From assembly GCA_902728285.1 (NCBI GenBank), contig CACVBU010000366.1, positions 62,001-126,000 of the forward strand: a DNA stretch of 64,000 bases, given 5' to 3'. Shown piece after piece: positions 44,601 to 56,600 of the stretch. The notes beneath the pieces are model-generated. The model was not told the origin of the DNA, did not search any database, and saw only the letters and a program-made list of their open reading frames with translations. Position 1 is the stretch's first letter; every line of letters starts with the position of its first letter. A program made the translations under genes and the position numbers. Source of the DNA: Clytia hemisphaerica (Eukaryota; Cnidaria; Hydrozoa; Leptothecata; Clytiidae).

Positions 44601-47600
44601 TTCTTTGTTTTTGCGTTTTACATTTATCATCTTTTTGCGGTAAATGTTCCAATCCAGCATTTGTCTGAAAGCAACGCGGGCCACACAACTTATATAGGAA
44701 ATAAATATGTTGCTTCAGGATCTTCATGGAAGGTTCGACTCTACAATCATTTCCCTGCGAAATTTTAAACACCACAAATGATTTTTAAGCGTGTTAAACT
44801 AAAGTTGGAAAGTACCTTATTACATGAATATAAGTATGGAAGTATTTAACGGCCTTGAAATTAACACGACATCAGATTAACACGAAATTTTCTGCTTTTT
44901 CAAGGTAACAGCGGCTGATTTTAATCAATGGGGTTTTTATTAACACGAAAATTTTCCATTCATGTTAATTACACGTCTCTTAATATTCGTGTAATAAGGT
45001 AGATTTTTAACTCTGAATTTTAACACGGGACTTTAGGATCTTCAAGATTTGCTCCAATAAGGCTAGGAATATAGCCTAGAAGCCACCGAACCCCTCCAAA
45101 ATCAAAATATTCAATGAAAGAAAGTTGGAGTGCTAACTTTGAATTCTGAAAAACGTTCAAATGTACTAAAATCTCAATATATTTCGGCCATGATTGTAGT
45201 CTTCGGTTAAACCTTTTTGTTATATAAAACTTTATCTACATTATTTACATCAATACTAAGTCCATGTTTAGAGGTTACAGTTCCGTACATCTTTCCGAAA
45301 CAAAACGGTTCCGAAACACTGTGTGAACGTCAAAATTCGAAACGTCAAAAAAGAAGACGTTACAAAAGCAAAACAGATTGAAACAGTTTCGCTCCACTAT
45401 TTTCATCGGAACGGAACTGCTCCGTTTTTATGCACCGAAACGTTCCGAAACTAATATGAACACTCTCGATCCGTAACGGAAACCATACCGGAGTGGCACA
45501 AAACCGTAACACCCAAACATGGTCTAAGTGTCGTCTTTTCATTATTTATAAGGATAAATATCATACGACATAGGTACGTATGGTTTATACTTTGGAATAT
45601 AACCAGGAGGGTCTTGTCTAGAGTCATCGGTTTTATTACAGTCAAACAGAAATTCTTTAATTTCAATATTATTCCTTTTTAAACATTCGTCATCAATCCG
45701 ATCAGAATCAAGGCTTTCTATATCGTCCGAAAATTGTACATTGTCCGAATTTTGAATATCATCGTTCTCATTGCTATATGGTTGGACTTCGATAACTCTT
45801 GGTAAAAAAGCTACGATTTTCTTTGGTTCAGTTGAGGGTAAATTGACCTCTGGTGAAGATTGTATAGGTGTTTTGATGCGTTCTGGTATCTTACAGCTAG
45901 AGGTAGAGGGTAGAACTTGTAAAAGTTCAACCAGGCTTGTCTTCTCAGCCTCTAGATCATCTACCCGTTTCATAGCTTCTTCATCATTGTTGATACTTTT
46001 CGTTGAAATATTCCCATCCGGAGTATTTTCACTTTTACTTGAAGGTTGGACTTGTATTTTCCTTGTTTTAATGACCAATGAATTTCGTTTCTTTTCTGTA
46101 GGCTTTATTTCATCTTTAGCTGTAGGGACGACATGTTTGTTTTTGCCAGTCATCTGATACCAATAATAAGCCTTTTGACTTCCACCTTTTCCCAAATCTG
46201 GGTGATCGAGTCTAATTTTCTGTTTTCCACCATTTTGATTTTTCTTCGGTTTGTTTTGACCATGGTATGTTGAAGGTAGGGCAGCTGGAATAAAAATATC
46301 CATGTATGTTAGATTAGTTGCTGTTGAGTGGATAAATTTTTTGATTTTCTCCTTTTTATTGCTCTTTACGTTTGCCATAATCCATAAAAAAATTATAGCG
46401 TTTTACCAAGACTGCTATCCCAAAAACAAGGGAAAAAGGACTAGCAACAGACTAGCAGATGCTTTTGACAAACGTTCCTATCAATCAATCAAGTATATTA
46501 CTTTATCACAAAGATATAATCAAAATACAAAATAGAATCCCCCTTTATAGACACTTGTTGGTTAGAAACATTATATTGTGTTATTTTTATCGACCAAGTT
46601 TGTTTTTGCATTATGTAAATAACTTCTCGATAGAAAGATGGAATTTCAACTCAAAATTGATATTTTCAAACTTGTGAAGTAGAATCTAGACATTCCTTAG
46701 TTACTATAGCTACCCTTGAACCCTTTTGCAAACAAAGTCACTTTAGGCTCCTAACAGTATTTTAATGGTATTCTGAAAATGTTACGTTCAAAGTTTCAAA
46801 TAAATATATACGTTTCAGAAATCAGAAAAAAGGTTATCATAATTTCAATATTCTTTTTTCCCTTTTCGTTTAAAATAAAAATTTCCAAATTTTGTAGCAA
46901 AGCCAACTTACCTATCATCTTTCTTAAGTCCTCTATAAAATTGGAATAATGTTACGACCATATGCAAATAAATGTTCATACAATTTTGAACCTAAATATA
47001 AAGGATTAAGTTGGTTTTCCGATGCTCAAACCTATGAACCTTTATGCATCTAAATAGGAATATTCTTATCCATATTGAGAAATTTTTTAATCGTCTTATG
47101 CTACACTAATTATTTTTGACTGTTATATTAATTATATCAATCTTTTTGAAAGAAATCCCGATAAATTGATTCATTCTTATATCTAATAATCATTTGGTTT
47201 TTAACCTTCCGAATAGTAGACTTGAGAAGTTTTCCCGCTATCTCCCAGTGGAGTCGGTATCAACGAATGCCAATTGAAATGAAAACCTGGCCTGGATATC
47301 GGGGTCTTTTGAATTATAGGGTCGAAATATATTTTGTCCCTTGTTTTTTCATCGTATAAAAAACAAAAGACGCTCAATAGCACACCGCGGTGAATCTAAA
47401 ATAGTAACAAATCTGCACAAATCTATTCGTGGCCCCCTACTTTCAATTTCATAACGTGGGCCCTGTATACTCCACGCCGGTCTCAAATTGAAATTTCAGG
47501 GTTTTCTTTCCAACTTCAGTGCCGTAGGAAGCATTTTCATATTGAGGGGGCTGAAGTTTAGTGACACCGCGAAGGCCAACCATGGTTTGGCCCGAGGGGG

Positions 47601-50600
47601 GAAATTTTGAAAATTTGAGCTCTAGATTGCTTGAAAATGCACTCAATTGTGACAATTATGACAAATTAAAAAAGAAAAACTTTGCATTTAGCAAAATAAC
47701 CATTTTTGAAAAAATTATTGGGGGGGCATAGCCCCCCCTTGTCCCCCCAGTTGCTACGGCACTGAACTTAGAGACGCTTTCTTAGCGTATCTTTCAGAAG
47801 GAAAAAAGAAGAGCATAATGCCGCAAAGTTACGAAACCAATTATTTCAAAATTGGACATGATGTCAAAGACCAAGCAGAATGTAACAAGTTTCTGAATTA
47901 ATATAGAATATATTTTTGCAAATATTCAAAGGTGAATACAATTTATAGCGTTTTAAACAATTTTTCAAACTAAATTTTCTAAGAATAAGACTGATTGGAT
48001 TCTTGAGTCACTAAAACCCTCAATTTTTTTTCCGGAGAATTTTAATCTCATCTTTTCTTTTTTCATTCTCTCTACAAAGTCTCCTATTCTTTTCTTCTAA
48101 TTCCAAAAAAGCTTGATGCCATTGTTCGGTCTTCTTCCTCAAATTACCCTTCTCCAATCTTAGTTTATTTTTTAAATGAGCTATTTCACGGTCCATTGCA
48201 AGAAATGCATGATTATTTGTCATTTTCAAATTTAATGGTTTACACATATCCAAATATTTATCCTCCATGATTCTTTCTAGTTTCTCGGCTTTTGGTGAAA
48301 CCATCATTTTACCATAGTTGGTCGAATATACTACATTAGTGCTTAAAGCTTCTTCACTGTTGGCAATCACAAAAAACGCTGAGTTTATACTTGACATTTT
48401 GAAATCATATCCTGCCCTCACGTACATCAATGGTTTTCAACTTTTTTTTTTGTATCAATATGATGGACAATTTCTATTTGACGTCAATTTTTTTTTGTGT
48501 GTGGAAATAGCGTCGTCAATTTAATCAGATTAATAGACTACATTGATTTTAAGAATTGGTGTAAATATGTTACGGGCCAGCTCCCAGCGTCTGCGAACCC
48601 TGTTACATGAGCCTTTATTTAAATGAGCTATTTGTCCGAGAAAATTTCTTAGATATTTTCCATCTCGCGCTATAACAAAGAAATCTATATTTTTTAATAA
48701 TCATATTATGAACAGTTGACAGGTGCGAACGATAAAATTTCTTATTAAAAAGTTTTTCACCGTGAAATAGGGAATTACAGAAATCTTAATTTTGCATATT
48801 TGTTGTTTTTTATTCTTTAGGTGTTGACCATACTCACCCAGATCTCAAAGCCAATTATGTGAGTACTTTCTTTAAACTTTACTATTAATTTTATCTCTTA
48901 ATTGCCTATTTTGACAGTAATAGTAGAATTTTAACCCTTCAAGATTGCCACAAGTTTTTAAAAGTTTTAAAGTAGTTATCAGAGTTAGATCATGTCTTAA
49001 AAGACCTTCAAGACAAAAAAACTTTTTTTGACACTTTAGGATCCACGTGCATCGTACGATTTTGTTGATTACGATAACGATCCACGACCACGAGATTCCG
49101 ATCCGAATAACTGGTAAGGCTATCAAATTAACAAAAGATTTATATTGAAATCTCGAGGAAACTTGTAGAGTTTCATGGGATTGGCCATTAAATACTTGAA
49201 GGATTTCAACAAAGGAGTTTGATCATTAAATTGACTAGAATTCATATAGATAATGATAATATCTCCGTTCTAAATTCAAAGGGGGTGTACACCTTTCTCG
49301 AAAAGGAGTGACAGATGTTTTGCAATAACAAAAAGGGTTACCGAAGATAAAGAATGGCCATGTCTCACAACCCCAGTTGAACTTCTTCCCACAGTGTGGA
49401 TAAAAATTCGAATGCTCCAAGCTTGAAAAAACCAGCATGGATGGTTTTGGGGTGCAACTTTTTCCATAGAATTTCAATTGGGGTCGAAATCAAAGTCATT
49501 TCCCAGTGGAAAATGTTGTGTGTTTTACCTTACCGGGACAAAATTGTTGTTAATTCTCCACTGGGGCGGGGTCCGAAAAAAAGCCATGTTTTAAACGAGT
49601 CTCCACTGGGGTGTGGTTCTTTCTGGCTCTGTAACAGGGAATAAAAAAAGCTAATTTAAACGACTGGAGTATTATTTGTGGTGTCTTCTGTTTTCAAGCC
49701 ATGGTACAAAATGTGCAGGAGAAGTTGCAGCAGAAGCAGGCAATGATATTTGCGGAGTTGGCGTCGCTTTCAATTCGAGTATCGCTGGTACATATTTCTA
49801 TTTGACGATATGTCTGTTTATGTTCTCGATATAATTGTAATTTTATAGAATCGTTCTTTTGGCACTTCGTAGTCACGTATTTTCTATTCGTAGTCTCGTA
49901 GATTCTTTTTTGAGCCAAAGAGACACCCAAGCCCACAAAATCCTACTAAACTAAAACAAAATGACACTTTTTTTACAGGGATCCGAATGCTAGATGGAAA
50001 CGTAACAGATACGATCGAAGGTAGCGCACTGAGCTACAAAAAAGACTATATTGACATCTACAGTTGTGCATGGGGTCCTAAAGATGATGGCAAGAGATTT
50101 GGAAGGCCTGGCACTCTAGCTAGCAAAGCTTTAGAACTAGGTGTTAAAGAGGTTAGTTTTGCGAAAGGTATTCTGCTTTAACCTATGAAAATTATTTATA
50201 AACTTTTTCAAGGTTTTCTCTGTTTGTTTCACTATTGGTAACAAAAAGTAGGTCATTATATAGGTTGGATGTATTCTGTATTCATTTTTTCTTTATTCGA
50301 TCGATTCCTGTCAAAATGCGATAAAGACCCTGACTGCCCACAGCCTCATCTTTCTTAGTTTTTAGACCGCTGTTTCTTTTTCCGCGAGACCCTCTCTGAT
50401 TAAAGTACTTGGGTTCTTTTCGAACTATGCAATATTCCTATTTTCCTTTTACAGGGAAGACAAGGCCTTGGTAGTATTTTTGTTTGGGCCACCGGTAACG
50501 GTGGCTTAACCGACGACGATTGCAACTGTGATGGGTACACAACATCTGTATACACAATTTCTATTGGTGCTATCAGTGACCATGGGTTGTCTACTTATTA

Positions 50601-53600
50601 CACAGAGAGTTGTTCGTCGACCCTGGGTGTAACATTCAGTGGTGGATCACATCGAGAAAAGAAAGAGAATAAAATAGTATGTTTTGTTATTGTGGATAAT
50701 ATAGAGTGACAAATTACGGAACGAATATTAGCAGGTTGATATTAGAAAGGAAGTTGGACCAAAGCTTTCAAAGGTCAACTTTATCGGTGGTTCGTGAATA
50801 CTCAAACCTGAAACTTTGAATTTCAACTTCTCTGAACGACAAACTTATGCACTGGTTTTAATAAGTGTGACAGTTTCAAAAAATGTAGCTCTTCGACAAA
50901 TGATATAATCAACTCTTCTTGATTCTCTTTTTTATACTCTTTTTCAAGCAATAAAGCATGATCTACACTTTTTCTTTCTAGATCACAACCACATTACATC
51001 ATGAATGTACAGATGAGTTTAAAGGGACATCTTCAGCCGCTCCTCTTGCTGCAGGCATGATAGCATTGATGCTTGAAGCTAAGTAAGACTTCTTTTATCA
51101 GATTCATAGTAGTGTAGTGGTTATCAGTCCTGACTTCCGTATAGGAGGCCAGGGTTCGATTGTCACTCGGTGCTATGATTCACTTGGAGAGATATGCCTG
51201 ACTCTGTGGTTTGGTTGCTAATACTTGTTAAGTTCGACCATGCAAGGATTCACTGTCCTCCAGAGTCGTTCGAGTATAGTTATTCTTGTCTCCCGAATAG
51301 ACGCTCCCCCCCGCTTATTGTTAAGAGAAAAAAAAATCCATCCCCCGTTCTTATTAGCCCCCCCCCCCCGCTAATTAAATTCGAATAATTCAACATTTTA
51401 TTACAGTGTAGATAGACCTTAAACTTGTTTAAATTTTCCATTTTGTTAGTATTGGTTCTTATTTTACGTGTTTATTTGTTAAAGTTTCTTTTTTGTTGTT
51501 AAAATTGATATCAGTTTGAAAAAAATTCTGTCTTCAAATTACCCCCCCCCTCTTATTCCACCCCTCCCCGCTTATTAGAATTTAGAAAAATTTCCTACTC
51601 CCTGCTTATTCGGACCCCCCCCCGTCTATTTGGGAGACAAGAGTACTATACATTATCAGCTTCTGTTTGTCGTGAGCATGAGTCAGGTAAGCGTGGTTTC
51701 TCTATCATAGGATAGTTATTGCTTTCCAGGATAGGGCCTGTTTCGTTCATCTCTCCCTACCCCCCTCTTTTATCAGTCTGAGTCCAGTATTTACCTTGCT
51801 TTTCATCTACTTGCAGATGATATTAAATTTCCAAAATCTTTTATCTTCATTTTCTGCAAACAGTTCAAGACTTGGATGGCGCGATGTGCAACACATCATT
51901 GTTGAAACAGCACTAATGACCAGTCCCCTTGATGAAGGCTGGAGACGAAATGGTGCGGGCAAATGGTTCAATCAAAAATTTGGATTTGGAAGACTTGACG
52001 CAGCTGCGATGGTGGATCGTGCAAATAACTGGAGAAACGTCGGTGAACAGAGAGCATGTTGGGGCGACACCAGTGTTGGTCCATGGTTAGTATATATAAT
52101 CGAATTTTGACTTTGTTTTGTTTATGTAGCCGTTACACAGAGACTTTCTCTCTATCATCGAATCATCAATTGGCCCGACATTGGGCCTTTCATTAGCATG
52201 TCTCTATTTGTGGTGCTGTATGTTCGTTTTTGAAGAAGCAGCGCTTTGTCAATTCAAGTTTATTTTGGAAGAAACGGCTCCTTGCGAAAATTATATAAGT
52301 AAAATTTAACTAACTTTGATATTAGAAGCTCTGTTTATAAAACAAAGAACAAAGTCAAATTTTCAAATAACCATTCTAATTTAACATTCTTATCTGTTTT
52401 TTTCATCAGGGATATTCCAGATTCTGGAACACTTCTCACATCATCTAACGCAACAGCATGCGAGGGATCCAATTCTGCTGTCAAAACACTCGAACACGTG
52501 CAAGTTATCATAACATTACGTCATCGACACCGTGGTCACGTCAGCATTGAATTAATATCTCCATCTGGCACCAGAACGAGGCTACTCAAAACAAGAAGAA
52601 ACGACAAGTCCACCAAAGGTCTTAAGGTAAGAAAACACTTTAGTTTCTCAGGAGTGTAAAGTCGTACACCGCAAGAGTTTGTAGCTGTAAAAAATTTTCG
52701 TACACCTGGAAAGTATAGTTGATTCCCAAAGACGCAAACTTTTTTTTAGCTTGACTCTGGATTTCTGGACTTCTTTGCCTGTTACCAAAGTCCATTTTCT
52801 TCATGTAAGAGCACTTACCTTTTTGCTATCATGTGGAAGCCGCTCTCAAGGAAATTGCTCTAAAACGGTGATATTGTTTCCACACGGTAGTAAAAGAAAG
52901 TGCACACTTAAAGTGAGTAGACTGGAGTCGTTTATAATGCGTGTAATACTAATAATACCAATACTACTAATAATAATAATAATAATAATACGGGATTTAG
53001 TTTGTATAAACGACTGGAAGAATCCGGTGTTCCAGCCTTATAGATACAGGGGCTAGCTACGCAGAAACTTGCGTAGCGAGAAAACAATTTATCAAGCAAC
53101 AACAAACTCTCAAAACGAAATCAACTCAAATGAAAAACTTTCAATACACAAATCCACACATATTCTTTTTTCTCAAGAATTATTTTGAGCAGGAAAGAAT
53201 TATAATTGCAATATTGACACTTTTCTTTTGTTTGGAGTTAGTGCACAAAGGTTTCTAGACGACTAAAATTGTTCCATTCATTACTTTTTGCTTTATTTCT
53301 ACTATGTATAAATTAGTCGTCTAGCTTGCTAGACTAAAAGTGAGTGGATTTTAACAGTCTAATCTGAAGTTGATAATTCTTTTTACATATTATCCTTACC
53401 CAGCTGACACACAACGTTGTTCCAACGTTCATCTAACGTTATATGGACGTTGTGAACGTTAAAAAAACGTTGAAACAACGTTGTGTGCCATCTGGGTATC
53501 CAATAAAGGAACATGTCTTAGTATAGGAGAAAAGGCTTCCAAAGCTGTGTTCAATTCATAGATTGATTATTTTCCTTATCTCTCGTTCACCAGGACTGGA

Positions 53601-56600
53601 TATTTATGAGCGTCCATTTCTGGGGTGAAGACCCACATGGTATATGGACATTAGCAATCACTGATAACTCACATAACAATCGGCAGCATCATCGATATAA
53701 GAGTAGATTCGGTGATACAGAAGATGCTACTGAGATACTACACGATGAAATGAATGGTGAAGCACATGGTGAAGATTTCAATACAGCTGAGCAGTTTGAA
53801 GATAGTGTATTCAAAGATGATTCGTTTAAAAAGAAAAGAAAGGATACACCACCAAAGACTATGAATATCCTGAATGCATTGAAACAAGCTAAAGCTAAAC
53901 GTATTCATGAAAGAAATTCAAAGAAGATCCATAAGGAACATCATAAAATGAAAATCAAGGGGCCTTCACATGCCAAAATTGTGACAAACGAGAATAACAA
54001 TGATGCTACGGAAAACGACGTCGAAGCGAAAATTCTTGAAGAAATATTAGGATCTACGCAAACCAGAGACTCTTCGAATCCATCTTCTGGTATAATGAAT
54101 TCCACATTGAGTATGCCAAGTCAGAAACCTTCAAACACAACCCTCTCTGGTTCACATTCTCATAATGATACTTTAAACAGTATGGTAAATACTACTCAGG
54201 AAAGTCCACCACACGAGGAAACTTCAACTTCTAGCCAAGGCCAAGAATCCACTGGTGGAGACAGCGAGACCAAAATGCTCGAATCACTTCTACGTAATGT
54301 TATTTCTCAAGTTTTCAGTAACTTTCTTAACACTAATAATGAAGGATCCAAGTCATTTGAAGAGCGGATTTCTCTTCTTGAAAAACTTCTTGGTAAAAAG
54401 CCTGAGGAGGAGGATGATCCAATCATATCTGGTCTTATGAATGCATTTAAAAAAGGCAAAGCTATTGATCGTGTCAACAACGTTTTAAACATTTTACAAG
54501 ATAGTAAAAATATTACCAAATTTACTAATACAAGTTTTGAACGTAACGCTGATGTTGTTGTGGATGTATTAAGAGTTTTAAAAGATGTATTAAATACTGG
54601 TAAAGGTGACAAACATATGAAGAACTATAAAGAAAGAGTTTCGGATTTACTTGAAAAACAATCAGGAAATACACAGAAACTAACCAAGAAATTACTCACA
54701 GACTTGAAACAGAGTGGTACTGATAGCAGTGACGTCGTTAATGACGCATTAGCGCTTATCAGTCGAATATTTCAATCTGAGAAAATGAAAAGTAACAAAC
54801 GTAATAAACATCCAAAGATCACTAAAAACGCTGGTAAAACACCTCATAAATATCGAATCATGTTTGAAGGACCTAACAGTGAAATCGAATTACCATATTC
54901 GTCGATTAAGAATATGTTTGCTGCAGCTAATGGTAATAACCAGAAGGAAATCACCAAAACCAAACAGACGAAAGAAATACAACATGATGCTAATGATGTT
55001 GAGAAAATCACAGTCGAAAGAGTTAAAGTTAAAGACCATCCCCCCAGTTCTTCAAGTGGGAAGCGACATCCAACATACTCTACAACGGTTAGAAACTCAA
55101 TGCAAAATACGGATTCTAGCCTAGAGATGCCGTTCCCAGACGAGGGTCGAGAAGCTCCAGTCAAATCTTCTGTCCCTGATGGATTTACGTTAACTATAGA
55201 GAAGAATGGGGAAACAGTTGGGGAACAGAAAGTAAATAATGAACAAGCTATACGAATGCTTCAATCGAAAGATTCAACTCAATCCATTGCTGATTTAGAA
55301 ACAGGTAAGTCGACTTAAACATTTCAAAAAACCTATTTTTTCTATAGCTGTAGCCTTATACGTAAATGTAAGACATGCAAATACAATGGTTGAATCCCTG
55401 ACATGACTCGATTATCTTAGCACGGTATTAAAAAGTGGCACTCGATGTCTCAAAACTTACTGAGATTTTAAAATTCTTCGGTCCTGTATCAGTTTTGTGT
55501 GAATTGAAATGTCATAGAATGACCCTTTCCCCATTTCTCTTAGGTGATAAGAAGCATTCGATCAAAAATAAAGCTGCCAACAACATCGATGTTGAAGTCA
55601 TAGTGGATGGCCGAGAAGACCCTGCAAAGGCAAAAGCAAAAACAAAAGATAAGATAGACGACAAACCAAAGACTATTAAACTACAACTGGACAACAATCT
55701 TATCCCACAATCTGTTTCTTACGATGCCGCTAAAAAGAAAACACACGTTACAAACTCTTCGAAAGCAAAATCAAAGAAGAGTCATTCATCGGGCGCCAAA
55801 AAGAAAACTTTAGGTAAAAAAGGGAAACACGTGACACGAAACAATGCGACATTAGCAGCTGTTCAGGAGAGAAAACCTGAGGAAGAGGAGCCTATATTTC
55901 CATTCCTAACCTTTAACGAAAACGAACAAAATTTTCCGGGTAACCTTGGTGAAAATTTCGTACCGTCTTTTAATGCAAATGAATTCCCAAGTTTTGAGTA
56001 TCCATATTTACCGATTCCACCAGTTTATAGCTCAAACGAAAAAGCTTCGTTTGCACAGCACCATAATAACGGTAATTTTGAAGCACCTGTACGTAACCCA
56101 AGTTTTTCTATCGATAAACGATCACGTCTAATGAGTTATGGCGATTACAACCGAACGCCATGGCCGTATTATCCTTTTGTTCAACCTTCGAGATCATCCT
56201 CGGTACCACTCGTGCGAAATTATCGTTCAACGAGAAATGTTGACGAGGATTTACCGAATAATAACGACAATTTTGATACCTTTGTTGACGAGTGGGAGGA
56301 AAATACTAAGCGAATGAAACGTCACTTGGACTATAATGACGAATTCGACTTTTTCGATAGCGATAATGAAAAATTTAAAGATCGACCTGTCGAAAATATG
56401 AGTCTAAACGGCAGACAAAAACGTCACGCCAACGACGAATTGTTTGAAGTTGACGGATATAGAAATGATATAAATCATGTATTTAGAAGTAGACGATCGA
56501 GCACAGAAGAACCTGCACATAACGAACCTGAACACGAAGATAACAAAGGCCTTCATTCGAGAAAGACGCGATCTCACCCTGGACAGTTGAGACACGACAA

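Noticed and set aside
50455..50676. Assignment of the convertase to PC2
   Set aside because: PC2 has Asp at the oxyanion position; here it is Asn (ATGNGG), and the P-domain wording is closer to PC1/3.
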